A stretch of 64,000 nucleotides of DNA from Acidobacteriota bacterium (GTDB taxonomy: Bacteria > Acidobacteriota > Blastocatellia > Pyrinomonadales > Pyrinomonadaceae), in NCBI GenBank assembly GCA_019639135.1, contig JAHBSL010000015.1, positions 59,419-123,418 of the forward strand, written 5' to 3'. The translations under genes and the position numbers were made by a program. The first letter of the stretch is position 1. Each line of letters begins with the position of its first letter. Shown one piece after another: positions 24,187-33,365 of the stretch. The notes below the pieces were generated by a model. The model was not told the DNA's origin. It did not search any database and worked only from the letters and a program-made list of their open reading frames with translations.

Positions 24187-25206
24187 ATGCAGGAACTACC
24201 CGAAACGGCCGCATACGAACGAGCCTTTATCCTCGAACGCGAAAAACTGCGGGCCTGGCGGCATATCGGACTGCTCTTGCTTACCCTAATAACGGCGACC
24301 ATCGCGGGCAGCCTTTACCCCTTCGGCCCGCTGATGATCTTTCCCGAGGCCGACCCAAAAAGCTGGAAGGAGGTTTTCCAGTTCCTGATCGCAGCCCCGG
24401 CCAGCTATATTTCGCTTCTCGTCTCCGCTGTCGGCTATCTTACTTCTGATTGGGCCAATCTCGCCCGGGCACTCTCTTTCTCCGGTTCGCTGCTATTTAT
24501 CCTCGTCGCCCACGAAATGGGGCACTACGTCGCCTGCCGCATTTACCGCGTTGACGCGACGCTTCCCTATTTTATCCCGACACCGCCGCTCATCGGGCCG
24601 GCCGGAACTTTCGGTGCCTTCATCAAGATCCGCTCGCCGATGCCCTCGCGAAAGGCCGTTTTCGATATCGGCGTCGCAGGACCGATCGCGGGCTTCATCG
24701 CCCTGCTACCGATAGCCTTTCTTGGGATCTTTACTGCCGAGAAGGCCCCGCCCGAGGTCGTTGCGAATTATCAAGGGATCGTTTTCTCAGATCCGCTATT
24801 GATGCAGGCGATCGGCTGGCTTGCCGGAACCGGGACAGACGCGATCTACGGTAATTCGTTTTATTATGCGGCGTGGGTCGGACTGCTTGTAACGGCACTC
24901 AATCTCATACCCTCAGGCCAGCTCGATGGCGGACATGCGATCTATGCAGTCTTTGGTGAGCGTGTACATTACTGGACCGGGCGGATCGCCTTTGCGATAA
25001 TGGCCGTGCTTTCTGTGCTCGGGATGTTCTACTTCAACAGCCCAAGCGGATTTCTGATCGCAATACTGCTCGGGATAATGATGCGGATCGGGCATCCGGA
25101 ACCCTGGGACACCTCGCCGCTCGATGGCAAGCGAAAGCTCATTGCCTTCGGTATTTTGGTGGTATTTATTCTCAGCTTTGTGCCGTTTCCGATAAAGATC
25201 AGTTAG
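24187..25206 (+). CDS. site-2 protease family (M50) membrane metalloprotease
   Basis: 339 residues with about six to seven transmembrane helices. The zinc-binding helix is LVAHEMGHYVACRIYRVDA (HEMGH, about residues 109-113). The distal motif NLIPSGQLDGGHAIYAVFG supplies the Asp ligand. Between them lies PLIGPAGTFGAFIKIRSPMPSRKAVFDIGVAGP, typical of the bacterial/plant EGY1-like group. It cuts membrane-embedded substrates, usually for signalling. No PDZ domain is present, and no anti-sigma factor lies nearby. Confidence 0.94.
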   Translation: MQELPETAAYERAFILEREKLRAWRHIGLLLLTLITATIAGSLYPFGPLMIFPEADPKSWKEVFQFLIAAPASYISLLVSAVGYLTSDWANLARALSFSGSLLFILVAHEMGHYVACRIYRVDATLPYFIPTPPLIGPAGTFGAFIKIRSPMPSRKAVFDIGVAGPIAGFIALLPIAFLGIFTAEKAPPEVVANYQGIVFSDPLLMQAIGWLAGTGTDAIYGNSFYYAAWVGLLVTALNLIPSGQLDGGHAIYAVFGERVHYWTGRIAFAIMAVLSVLGMFYFNSPSGFLIAILLGIMMRIGHPEPWDTSPLDGKRKLIAFGILVVFILSFVPFPIKIS

Positions 25207-25208
25207 CG

Positions 25209-25300
25209 GTGAGCCGTGAGCGGTGAGCGGTGAGCGGTGAGCAGTGAGCAGCAACGCGCGAAAGATCACTGCTTACTGCTCACCGCTTACTTCTTACTAC
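25209..25300. repeat. inverted heptamer arrays between convergent genes
   Basis: Left arm 25209-25250 holds six tandem GTGAGC[CGA] heptamers. Right arm 25266-25300 holds five inverted ones (TCACTGC, TTACTGC, TCACCGC, TTACTTC, TTACTAC). The last heptamer overlaps the stop codon of the downstream minus-strand gene. The pair could form a long hairpin and might act as a bidirectional terminator. Confidence 0.85.
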
Positions 25301-26280
25301 GCAGGTAAAAGTCCTTTGATCTCGCGGACCATCTTTTCGACGTCCTCCTGGCCCTCGAGCGCGATCATAAAGAAGTCGTAGCTGGTTTTGAAGCAGACGA
25401 CGCCATTGCCGAAGAACCATACGCCCTCGAGCAGCGGATTGCCGCCGATCAGCCAATCGATCGGTGCACCGGTAATGGTCTTCGGATTGAAAACGTTCGT
25501 CATCATCACCGCTCCCGAAGCGAATGAGAATGCTCCAAGCATCGGTGCACCGAAGTAACGGGCGATGTCGCGTTCAAAGCGGACCTGCGCGGTTCGGGCC
25601 TCGTCGAGCTTGCCCTCGGCGATCATTTTCTCACGCGAACGGAGGTACTCGTTGAACTGCTCGGCGACCTTCTGGACCGACCATGCCGGAAGTGCTGAAT
25701 TGAAAAGCCAGTGCGAACTAAAGCCGGTAAAAACGGCGCCGAGCCCGGCACCGACCGCCATCGAAAAACCTGTAGCTGCGGCCTGAAGCGGATTATCCGC
25801 TAACCATGACGAAGCTTTCGAAAGCGATGTCATTGCCGAATCGACCGTCCTTGCCCAGCCCGTACCGAGGTTGAACGCTTTGGTCGCTCCTTCGGCGGTC
25901 TTCGAGACGGTCTCGCGGGCATCGTCGATGATCTCGCCGGCTTTTTCCCCCGCCGAGCCGATTACGTCACCCGCCGCCCTGGTCGCCTTTTCTGCAGCAT
26001 CGCCGGCCGCCTCGCGGATCGGTTCCGCGGCGGTCCATGCCTGTTTGGCAGTGTCCGTTGCGGCCTTGACGGTCTCTTCGGCGACCTTCACGGCCTGTTT
26101 GCCGACTCCAGTCTTTTCGGCCTCGGCCTTCAGCCGCTCGGCGCCTTTCTGTGCCGTATCGGCAACGGTCTTGACGCTTTCGATGACGTTCTCCGAGATG
26201 CCCAACTGCTTATCGATCTCGCCGAACTTTTCCTTCGCCTCTTTCTGCCACGACTCGAACCGGTCCTTGATATCGCTCAT
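25297..26280 (-). CDS. helical protein with heptad-rich N-terminus and membrane C-terminus
   Basis: 327 residues. Residues 1-135 are an Ala/Lys/Glu-rich amphipathic coiled-coil region of repeated T-A-x-x-A-x-E type (VADTAQKGAERLKAEAEKTG, VAEETVKAATDTAKQAW), similar in style to apolipoprotein or LEA helices. The C-terminal half has hydrophobic segments (LQAAATGFSMAVGAGLGAVF, MLGAFSFASGAVMMTNVF, LLEGVWFFGNGVVC). No family is recognised. It could be a membrane- or lipid-associated stress protein. The stop codon is made within a heptamer repeat. Confidence 0.8.
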   Translation of the reverse strand: MSDIKDRFESWQKEAKEKFGEIDKQLGISENVIESVKTVADTAQKGAERLKAEAEKTGVGKQAVKVAEETVKAATDTAKQAWTAAEPIREAAGDAAEKATRAAGDVIGSAGEKAGEIIDDARETVSKTAEGATKAFNLGTGWARTVDSAMTSLSKASSWLADNPLQAAATGFSMAVGAGLGAVFTGFSSHWLFNSALPAWSVQKVAEQFNEYLRSREKMIAEGKLDEARTAQVRFERDIARYFGAPMLGAFSFASGAVMMTNVFNPKTITGAPIDWLIGGNPLLEGVWFFGNGVVCFKTSYDFFMIALEGQEDVEKMVREIKGLLPA

Positions 26281-26455
26281 AATTCCTCCGCGAGCTTGTG
26301 TGATGAAGTTATTAACGAAACTGATGCTCCGGATGTTCTGTCAACATGCTAATGATTGCATCAAATCGCCCGGCAATCAACAAAAATCGGCAATGGCGAG
26401 GGGCTTACGGCGGCCGCCGCGTTGTGGTAACCTTTCGTTTTGAAGTGCGATGTTA

Positions 26456-26662
26456 ATGGAAATAAAATGCCCGACCTGCGGGCGGATGGCGCCCTACGAG
26501 GGGAATGAGTTTCGGCCGTTCTGTTCGGAACGGTGCCGGTTGATCGATTTCGGGGCGTGGGTAGATGAGGAGTATTCGCTCCCGGCCGAGGGCTCTTCGC
26601 TGACCGAGGAAGACCTTCAGCACATCGAGCGAACAATGGCCGAGAAGGAGCGGCAACGATGA
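26456..26662 (+). CDS. yacG: YacG-like zinc protein
   Basis: 68 residues from MEIKCPTCG; an ATG two codons upstream is also possible. The zinc site is CPTCG..PFCSERCRLIDFGAWVDEEYSLP, the signature of YacG, which in E. coli inhibits DNA gyrase. The 3' end overlaps the next gene by 4 bases. Confidence 0.9.
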   Translation: MEIKCPTCGRMAPYEGNEFRPFCSERCRLIDFGAWVDEEYSLPAEGSSLTEEDLQHIERTMAEKERQR

Positions 26663-26892
26663 TGGAGTTTTCGAGTACAATTCTGGCCGTCGTCGCGGTT
26701 CTTATATTTCTTATCGGGGCCGCGGTCGCGTATATCGCCTTTCGCGTCCTGAGAAAAAGCGTCCGGCTTGCTATCCGTTTAGTGCTTGCCGGGGTGTTGC
26801 TGATCGGGGCGTTGGTCGGCGGCGGAACGCTCTGGTACTACGCCCTTGGCAGCGACGCAGCCGGGAAATCGCCGCCGGCGCGCCGAAGATAG
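26659..26892 (+). CDS. small two-helix membrane protein
   Basis: 77 residues with two hydrophobic segments (ILAVVAVLIFLIGAAVAYIAF and VLAGVLLIGALVGGGTLWYYA). No family recognised. The ATG overlaps the yacG stop (ATGATGG context), so it is translationally coupled. Confidence 0.75.
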   Translation: MMEFSSTILAVVAVLIFLIGAAVAYIAFRVLRKSVRLAIRLVLAGVLLIGALVGGGTLWYYALGSDAAGKSPPARRR

Positions 26893-26922
26893 CCGCTGCT
26901 TTTTTCTCCTGCGAGGCATTGA

Positions 26923-28167
26923 GTGTTCCTGCTTTCAAAGATCCGCGATCTTGCGTCCCGTTATCGCGGGCTTCCGCGAAACGTCTTTGCCCTTAGCCTC
27001 GTCAGCCTGCTTAACGACACCTCAAGCGAGATAATATATCCGCTTCTGCCGGCCTTTCTTTTTCTTGCACTTGGGGCATCGCCTTTCGCCATCGGACTGA
27101 TCGAGGGTCTCGCCGAATCGGCCGCGAGCATTCTGAAGCTCTTCTCCGGCTATCTCTCGGATAAATTCAACAAACGAAAGCTGCCGGTCTTTCTCGGCTA
27201 TTCGCTGGCGGCGGTAACGCGGCCGCTGCTTGCGTTTGTAACAGCCTGGCCGCAGGTGCTGGTCGTCCGAGCCGCGGATCGCGTTGGCAAAGGTATCCGC
27301 GGGGCTCCGCGTGATGCACTGCTCGCGGCGGACGTCGAACCCGAGCGGCGCGGGCTTGCCTTCGGTTTTAACCGTGCGGCGGACCACCTTGGGGCTGTGA
27401 TCGGGCCTGTGATCGCGTTTCTTTTGCTGAGCTATATCGCGCTTGATGCGGCAGAGCCGACGGTCCGCGAGTATCAGCAGGTCTTCTTGTTCGCTTCGAT
27501 ACCGGTCGTGTTCGGACTCTTCGTCATCGTCTTTTTTGTACGCGAGGACGGCGTTCGCAATGCCGATGCCGAACCGCCGAAGCTTACGCTCTCACTGAAG
27601 GGCTTTGATGGCAGGTTCAAGCGCTATCTGCTCATCGTCGCGCTTTTCACGCTTTCAAACTCGACCGATGCGTTTCTGCTGCTTCGTGCAGAGCAAGCCG
27701 GAATTGCCCCGATCCTCTTGCCGTTCCTCTGGATGGCGCTTCACTTCAGCAAGGTCGTCTTTTCACTTGTCGGCGGCGACCTTTCGGACCGCTTCGGGCG
27801 GCGGACGCTTATCGCCGGCGGCTGGGTTGTCTATGCGCTCGTCTATCTCGGTTTTGCGTTCATAGATTCGGCGTGGCAGGCATGGGCACTTTTCATAATT
27901 TACGGCGCTTACTTTGGACTTTCGGAAGGGGCCGAAAAGGCACTCGTCGCCGATATGGTCGAACCGGAAAAACACGGGACGGCCTATGGGCTTTTCAATC
28001 TCGCTTTCGGTATCACGGTGCTGCCGGCCTCGCTGATGTTCGGGTTTCTCTGGTATCAGTTCAATGCGGAAACGGCGTTCATTACGAGTGCGGTCATCTC
28101 GTTGGCTGCGGTGGCGTTGTTGTTGATGATGGGAAGTGATAAGGGACGGGGGGCGAGTAACGAGTGA
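26923..28167 (+). CDS. MFS transporter
   Basis: 414 residues from a GTG start. Twelve transmembrane helices and MFS loops: LSDKFNKRKLPVFLGYSL after helix 2 and DLSDRFGRRTLIAGGW after helix 8. The opening NVFALSLVSLLNDTSSEIIYPLLPAFL resembles the bacterial MFS subgroup often annotated as drug or sugar efflux. Substrate unknown. The last codons (GRGASNE and stop) fall in a heptamer-repeat region, so the C-terminus may have been rewritten by the repeat. Confidence 0.9.
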   Translation: MFLLSKIRDLASRYRGLPRNVFALSLVSLLNDTSSEIIYPLLPAFLFLALGASPFAIGLIEGLAESAASILKLFSGYLSDKFNKRKLPVFLGYSLAAVTRPLLAFVTAWPQVLVVRAADRVGKGIRGAPRDALLAADVEPERRGLAFGFNRAADHLGAVIGPVIAFLLLSYIALDAAEPTVREYQQVFLFASIPVVFGLFVIVFFVREDGVRNADAEPPKLTLSLKGFDGRFKRYLLIVALFTLSNSTDAFLLLRAEQAGIAPILLPFLWMALHFSKVVFSLVGGDLSDRFGRRTLIAGGWVVYALVYLGFAFIDSAWQAWALFIIYGAYFGLSEGAEKALVADMVEPEKHGTAYGLFNLAFGITVLPASLMFGFLWYQFNAETAFITSAVISLAAVALLLMMGSDKGRGASNE

Positions 28168-28283
28168 CGAGCAACGGACAGTCGATAATGGACAGTGGAA
28201 AATGGCGGAGCTTTGGGGATTCTGCGATTATCTCTGCGAGAACTGCGGTAAAGTATATTGAAATACCGTGAGCAGTGAGCAGT
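28154..28283. repeat. heptamer repeats between MFS and M48 genes
   Basis: CGAGTAA, CGAGTGA, CGAGCAA from 28154 and a related run through about 28200, then two GTGAGCA heptamers at 28269-28282. The MFS stop codon lies within the first group. The two groups are not good inverse partners. Confidence 0.6.
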
Positions 28284-28300
28284 AGGCTGGAAAAATGAAA

Positions 28301-28345
28301 ATCCCGGATACGCTTTTGACGACTCCGGGATCTTCTTTTTCTTGA
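28301..28345. terminator. bidirectional terminator between MFS and M48 genes
   Basis: ATCCCGGA (28301-28308) pairs with TCCGGGAT (28324-28331). A T-rich run follows on the plus strand and an A-rich run precedes it, so it can stop transcription from both convergent genes. Confidence 0.75.
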
Positions 28346-28351
28346 CGCTTG

Positions 28352-29770
28352 TTAAAGCGAGGCGTCGTTGAGCCTTACGGAATTGATAATGGTCCGGAAG
28401 GTTCGGTCATAGTTTGCGGCCTGCTGCTGCGGCGAGACGGCAATCAGGTAGAACGTCTCTCCACTGCGAAGCGGTGTCGTGTAGATGGTCACAAGTTCGG
28501 TGCCGCCATAGATCGGCGAGCGGCCTGCGAGCTGGATCGCAAGGCCCTGTCGGCCTGCAAACCGTACTTGCTGGTAGCCGGTTTGCTGCCGAAGGTAACC
28601 ATTTGCCTGCAACAACCCGCGGACGAACTCATCGGTATCGCGGTTAAATTGCCCGCTCTGTCCGCGATGAACACCGACCATCATTCCATGCGTGAAGCCG
28701 TTATCGCCATAGGCACCTTCGGGAGCGAAGGTAGCGTCCCGCTGGCCGCTGAATTCGCGCCAATTCTGCGGTACGTTCATCCGCAGCCAGTTTCCGACTG
28801 CATATGACCGGTAGCGGGCCGACGGCAACGGCACATTCTGTGAATACCGTCCGCCTGACATCGCTCCGCCCGAGCCTGTGTTCTGACCACGTTCGGCTTC
28901 CTGCTGTATTTGAGCCATTGATTTGGCCGGCGGCATTGCCCTGAGCCTTTCCTGGACGCGCCGGAACTCCGGCGTCATTTTGATCGGGTTCGGCGAGACC
29001 TCGACCCGTTGTGCTTCGGCGAGGATCTTCTGTTGGCGATTGCCCGGGTCGGGGTGGCTGCTTAGCCATTCCGGAGCGCGGCCTCCGCCTTCGCCAGCAA
29101 TGGTCTGAAACATACCGGCGAGGTCACGCGGATCGTAACCCGCATCTGCCATTATCTGTGCTCCAAGAATATCTGCCTGCGTTTCATATTCGCGACTATA
29201 ACGCAGGAAGTAACCGGCAGTGAAGATCTGTCCGATCTGTGCCCCGGTCTGGCCGCCGACCACAGCACCGCCGAGGATGGCGCCGATACCGAGGATCTGG
29301 TTCCACGGATTATTGAGCTTTGTCTGCTGAGCGGTTGCGTGGCGAAGTGCGACGTGGCTTATCTCGTGAGCCATCACGCCCGCCATTTCGCCCTCGTTGC
29401 GGGCGGCTTCGATCATTCCGCGATTTACATACATCGGCCCGCCCGGAAGGGCAAAGGCATTGATGTCGCTCGCGTTTACGACCTGAAATTCATAGTCGAA
29501 CGCGGGCTGGCGAAACTGCGGCGGGATCGCGGCCACAAGCCGTGCTCCGACCCGCTGTACGTACTGCGTTGCCTGTGCGTCGCGGAGGATCGGAAACTGC
29601 TGTTCCACCTGGCTTGAGGCCTGCTGGCCGAGCTTTACGTCGTCCTGGACCTTGTACTTGTTCTTCGGCATTTTGACGGCCGTTTGGGCGATAATTGCCG
29701 GAGGCAATACGACCAATGACAGCGTCAAAACAAATGCCGAAATAGTTTTCACAAAATGACCTTTTCTCAT
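28352..29770 (-). CDS. M48-family periplasmic metalloprotease (BepA-like)
   Basis: 472 residues from MRKGHFVKTISAFVLTL (ATG at 29768-29770, GAGGAGG upstream); a longer frame is rejected. Signal peptide, then KYKVQDDVKLGQQASSQVE, GGPMYVNRGMIEAARNEGEMAGVMAHEISHVALRHAT with the HEISH zinc site near residue 137, and YETQADILGAQIMADAGYDP providing the third ligand Glu. The C-terminal 190 residues, beyond a Gln/Gly-rich linker, form a separate domain. It probably degrades or chaperones misfolded envelope proteins. Confidence 0.93.
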   Translation of the reverse strand: MRKGHFVKTISAFVLTLSLVVLPPAIIAQTAVKMPKNKYKVQDDVKLGQQASSQVEQQFPILRDAQATQYVQRVGARLVAAIPPQFRQPAFDYEFQVVNASDINAFALPGGPMYVNRGMIEAARNEGEMAGVMAHEISHVALRHATAQQTKLNNPWNQILGIGAILGGAVVGGQTGAQIGQIFTAGYFLRYSREYETQADILGAQIMADAGYDPRDLAGMFQTIAGEGGGRAPEWLSSHPDPGNRQQKILAEAQRVEVSPNPIKMTPEFRRVQERLRAMPPAKSMAQIQQEAERGQNTGSGGAMSGGRYSQNVPLPSARYRSYAVGNWLRMNVPQNWREFSGQRDATFAPEGAYGDNGFTHGMMVGVHRGQSGQFNRDTDEFVRGLLQANGYLRQQTGYQQVRFAGRQGLAIQLAGRSPIYGGTELVTIYTTPLRSGETFYLIAVSPQQQAANYDRTFRTIINSVRLNDASL

Positions 29771-29951
29771 TTTTCCCTCCTCGAAATGTAGTGAGGATAT
29801 TATTCCATTTGCCGGGGGCGGGCAACTTGGGCACCAAAGGCAGGGATACGATGAAGTCGGGCTGGGCGAAGTTCGCCGTAATCTGGTTAGTGGGCGAACG
29901 AACGATCGGCAGATCGTCCTAAATTGCGGCCTTTCGATGGTTCCAGAGGGA

Positions 29952-30155
29952 TTAATGGGAACGCTGGGAAACAGCGATGTCGGTCCGCGGGAGTGCGTTT
30001 GCTGGCAGCCTTTGTCCGGTTTCAGAAAGAAGTCCCTGAATGCGGTTGATGAGGTCAATGGCCTCACGGCTCTCTATCTTATGCGAATGACGCTTTTCGA
30101 TCAAAAAGGCAACCGCGAGGTCGCTGCCTATTTCGTCTATCAGGTCCATAATCAT
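29952..30155 (-). CDS. small hypothetical protein
   Basis: 67 residues (MIMDLIDEIGSDLAVAFLIEK to DIAVSQRSH), mainly helical, preceded by an AAAGG sequence. No family recognised. A plausible small gene but weakly supported. Confidence 0.45.
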   Translation of the reverse strand: MIMDLIDEIGSDLAVAFLIEKRHSHKIESREAIDLINRIQGLLSETGQRLPANALPRTDIAVSQRSH

Positions 30156-30251
30156 TTTACCTTTCGACACCAGCACCGAGATATACCGACATATAATGTC
30201 AGGCTCGAGAGAAACAGCGTTCCAGGATAAGCGAATAGAATATTGCCCGCA

Positions 30252-30280
30252 TGTTACCTTGGTGTTAACGGAATGTTAAC
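30252..30280 (+). promoter_or_regulatory. triple 11-bp-period direct repeat upstream of pstS (Pho-box-like)
   Basis: TGTTACC at 30252, TGTTAAC at 30263 and TGTTAAC at 30274, exactly 11 bases apart. PhoP/PhoB-type response regulators bind direct repeats spaced by 11 bases, and TTAAC cores resemble the Bacillus PhoP box. A TATAAT lies at 30351-30356, with no good -35, as expected for an activated promoter. Confidence 0.6.
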
Positions 30281-30350
30281 TTTTTTCCTGTATGAGAGGA
30301 TTATTGCACAATTTAAGTGTAATGTAACCTGTATAAAAAGCTCTATAGAC

Positions 30351-30356
30351 TATAAT
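30351..30356 (+). promoter_or_regulatory. -10 element of pst operon
   Basis: TATAAT, 75 bases before the pstS start. The -35 region lacks a TTGACA-like hexamer, consistent with dependence on an activator. Confidence 0.5.
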
Positions 30357-30430
30357 TCAATGATTTATCAGTTGGCCCGAGCTTCAGTTCGCAAAACGAG
30401 TTCTAAGGCACCGGGCCGGAGACAGAGAAA

Positions 30431-31540
30431 ATGAATATCAAACGCAACTATTTCAGTAGGTTCGGTACGTTCGCCATTACGATTTTCGTAGCCGTTTCGC
30501 TTGGCTGCAGCGGACAGCAGATGGGCAGCGGCAACGGCACGACAAGCTCCTCGGGAACGATCAAGATCGCCGGAACCGGCTCGACCTTCGTCAAGCCGAT
30601 CATGGATAAATGGGGCAGCGAATATGGCAAGATTAACCCGAACATCCAGATCGACTATAGCGGAACCGGCTCGGGAGCCGGCATCAAGGGCATTCAGAAC
30701 CGCACAGTAGATTTCGGCGGCAGCGATGCCGCAATGACCGACGACGAGATGAAACAGACGACCGGCGGTGAGATCGTCCACCTTCCCGTCGTGCTCGGTG
30801 CCGTTGTGCTGACCTATAATCTGCCCGATGTGAAAGAGCCGCTCAAGCTCACGCCCGAGCTCATCTCTGACATTTATCTCGGCAAGATCCGTAAGTGGAA
30901 CGACCCGAAACTCAAGGCCGAGAACGCGAACCTGAACTTGCCGGATACGGACATCACGCCGGTCTTCCGGGCGGACGGCAGCGGCACCTCGGACATCATC
31001 ACCGACTATCTTTCGAAGACCGTTCCGGAATGGAAAGAGAAGGTCGGCCGCACCAAGAACCCGCAGCTTCCGCAGGGCATCGGCATCGGCGCCAAAGGCA
31101 ATGAAGGCGTGATGGGCCAGGTCAAGAACACACCGAACACCATCGGCTACGTCGAGCTTGCCTTTGCCAAGGCGAACAACCTCCCGGCGGCACAGATCAA
31201 GAACAAGGCCGGCAACTTTGTAACGGCGGACAGCTCGACCGTATCGAAAGCCGCGGCCGCGTTCACGGACAAGATGGCCGACGACCTTCGGTTCGAGATT
31301 ACCAACGCCGATGGACCCGAGGCCTATCCGATCTCGGGCACGGTCTTCATGCTTGTTTACAAGGACCAGCAAGATGCCGTGAAGGGCAAGGCGTTGGTTG
31401 ATTTCCTATGGTGGGCGATAAACGACGGCGAGAAATTCGTCGTTGACCTGCATTATGCCCCGCTTCCGGACACGCTGGTCCAAAAGGTCGATGCCAAGAT
31501 TTTGTCGATCACCAGCGGCGGTAAACCGCTCCGGCAATAG
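30431..31540 (+). CDS. pstS: phosphate-binding lipoprotein PstS
   Basis: 369 residues. Type II signal peptide ending in the lipobox VSLGCSGQQ, so it is a membrane-anchored lipoprotein. Periplasmic phosphate-binding domain with KIAGTGSTFVKPIMDKW, DYSGTGSGAGIKG, FGGSDAAMTDDE and FRADGSGTSDI, which hold the Ser, Thr, Arg and Asp residues that bind phosphate. It feeds the PstCA channel. It is first in pstSCAB-phoU and lies behind the Pho-box-like repeats. Confidence 0.97.
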   Translation: MNIKRNYFSRFGTFAITIFVAVSLGCSGQQMGSGNGTTSSSGTIKIAGTGSTFVKPIMDKWGSEYGKINPNIQIDYSGTGSGAGIKGIQNRTVDFGGSDAAMTDDEMKQTTGGEIVHLPVVLGAVVLTYNLPDVKEPLKLTPELISDIYLGKIRKWNDPKLKAENANLNLPDTDITPVFRADGSGTSDIITDYLSKTVPEWKEKVGRTKNPQLPQGIGIGAKGNEGVMGQVKNTPNTIGYVELAFAKANNLPAAQIKNKAGNFVTADSSTVSKAAAAFTDKMADDLRFEITNADGPEAYPISGTVFMLVYKDQQDAVKGKALVDFLWWAINDGEKFVVDLHYAPLPDTLVQKVDAKILSITSGGKPLRQ

Positions 31541-31563
31541 TCAAAAGTAACCGTTAACCGAAC

Positions 31564-32493
31564 GTGGCACAGTCGAGCACCCTCGGGGACAAGGTCTATC
31601 GCACCATTCTCTTTGCTGCGGCAACGAGCATCTTGCTCATTGTCGCAGCGGTGTTTTACATGATGGTGCAAAGCTCGATGCCGACTCTTCAGCGTTTCGG
31701 TATTGGCTTCCTCTGGGCGAGCGAGTGGAACCCGTCGCAGGAACTGTTCGGAGCCTTGCCGTTCATCTACGGCACGGTAGTTTCCTCGATCCTTGCCCTA
31801 CTGATCGCGGTGCCGATATCGCTCGGGATCGCAGTTTTTCTTGTCGAACAGGCTCCGAAAAAGATCGCCAAGCCGATCGCCTTCATGATCGAGCTTTTGG
31901 CGGCGATCCCGTCGGTCGTTTACGGCCTCTGGGGTATTTTTGTCCTTGCTCCTTTTATCCGCGAATATCTCGGGCCGGTCCTCCAGGACAATCTCGGCTT
32001 TTTGCCGATCTTTCAAGGAAGGCTGACCGGAATCGGGATGCTGACGGGCGGCATCATCTTGGCGATAATGATCACGCCGATCGTGACCGCGGTTGTCCGC
32101 GATGTGCTTGAGGCCGTGCCGAACACCCAGCGGGAAGCGGCCCTCGCTCTCGGCGCGACAAAGTGGGAAACGACGATGATCGTGCTCGGCAACGCGGCCT
32201 CGGGGATCGCGGGAGCCGTTGTACTCGGACTTGGCCGTGCGGTCGGCGAGACGATGGCGGTGACGATGGTCATCGGCAACTCGCCGCAGATCTCGGCCTC
32301 TCTCTTCGAGCCGGCATACACGATCGCCTCGGTGTTGGCAGCAAATTTTGCCGATGCAACGGATGAGCTCTACCTGAGCGCATTGATCGAGATGGCCCTT
32401 GTGCTATTCCTGGTCACCGTTGTAATCAACGGATTGGCGAAACTATTGATAATGAGCGTTGCCGGGCGGGCAAACGCCTCGAAACACACTTAG
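31564..32493 (+). CDS. pstC: phosphate ABC transporter permease PstC
   Basis: 309 residues from a GTG start. Six transmembrane helices; the cytosolic EAA loop is VPNTQREAALALGATKWETTMIVLG, which docks PstB. LLAAIPSVVYGLWGIFVL and the N-terminal ATSILLIVAAVFYMMV are typical of PstC. It pairs with PstA to form the phosphate channel. Confidence 0.96.
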   Translation: MAQSSTLGDKVYRTILFAAATSILLIVAAVFYMMVQSSMPTLQRFGIGFLWASEWNPSQELFGALPFIYGTVVSSILALLIAVPISLGIAVFLVEQAPKKIAKPIAFMIELLAAIPSVVYGLWGIFVLAPFIREYLGPVLQDNLGFLPIFQGRLTGIGMLTGGIILAIMITPIVTAVVRDVLEAVPNTQREAALALGATKWETTMIVLGNAASGIAGAVVLGLGRAVGETMAVTMVIGNSPQISASLFEPAYTIASVLAANFADATDELYLSALIEMALVLFLVTVVINGLAKLLIMSVAGRANASKHT

Positions 32494-32508
32494 GAAATTA
32501 GAGAACCG

Positions 32509-33351
32509 ATGGCTGAGGCAGCGACAGTACATAGCAAACGGCGGATCATCAATCTGGTGATGACGTCGCTTACTGCCGTTTGCGCGGTCTTTGCTACGTC
32601 CGTGCTGCTGATCATCATCGGCTTTATTGCCTATCAGGGCATTTCGTCGCTGAGCTGGGAATTCCTGACCGATACGCCAAAGCCGGTCGGCGAAGGCGGC
32701 GGCATCGGCAATGCGATCGTCGGCTCGGCGATGATGACGCTTCTGGCGGCGGCGATCGGGCTTCCGGTCGGGATCGCGGCTGGCGTTTACCTCGCAGAAT
32801 TTGGCAAGAACTGGTACGGCAATACGATCCGGTTCATTGCCGATACACTGATCGGCGTGCCATCGATCATTATCGGTATTTTCATCTATACGGTTGTCGT
32901 TATGCCGATGGGGCGGCAATCGGGACTCGCCGGCGGGCTTGCGCTCGCGATCATAATGATACCGATCGTTGCACGGACGACAGAGGAGATGATAAATCTC
33001 GTGCCGAATTCGATGCGTGAGGGAGCTCTTGCTCTCGGCGCACCGCAGTGGCGTGTTTCATGGAACATCGTTCTGCCGGCGGCGACTTCGGGCATCGCGA
33101 CAGGTGCGATGCTGGCCATCGCACGCATCACCGGCGAGACGGCCCCGTTGCTTTTCACGGCCCTTAATAGCCGTTTTTACAATTTCTTTTACGACCAGCC
33201 GATGTCGTCGTTGACGGTGCAGATATATAACTTTGCGACCGGCCCGTTCGAGGTAGAACACGCGATGGCGTGGGCGGCAACGCTGCTTCTGGTCGGGTTC
33301 ATCCTCGTCATCAATATCGCTGTAAGGTACCTGACGCGGAAGAAGTATTAG
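32509..33351 (+). CDS. pstA: phosphate ABC transporter permease PstA
   Basis: 280 residues, six helices. The EAA loop is [27 protein letters not shown], homologous to that in Pst[27 protein letters not shown] near the end is the PstA signature. It starts 15 bases after pstC. Confidence 0.96.
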   Translation: MAEAATVHSKRRIINLVMTSLTAVCAVFATSVLLIIIGFIAYQGISSLSWEFLTDTPKPVGEGGGIGNAIVGSAMMTLLAAAIGLPVGIAAGVYLAEFGKNWYGNTIRFIADTLIGVPSIIIGIFIYTVVVMPMGRQSGLAGGLALAIIMIPIVARTTEEMINLVPNSMREGALALGAPQWRVSWNIVLPAATSGIATGAMLAIARITGETAPLLFTALNSRFYNFFYDQPMSSLTVQIYNFATGPFEVEHAMAWAATLLLVGFILVINIAVRYLTRKKY

Positions 33352-33365
33352 CAGGTTGGAACAGG

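Noticed and set aside
25209..25300. Repeat array considered as a CRISPR
   Set aside because: Unit length is 7 bases with no spacers and no cas genes; it is a tandem heptamer array.
29771..30067. N-terminal extension of the M48 protease
   Set aside because: The extension precedes an obvious signal peptide and a GAGGAGG site at 29770.
30368..31372. Minus-strand frame of 334 codons opposite pstS
   Set aside because: Antisense to a clear phosphate-binding protein gene.
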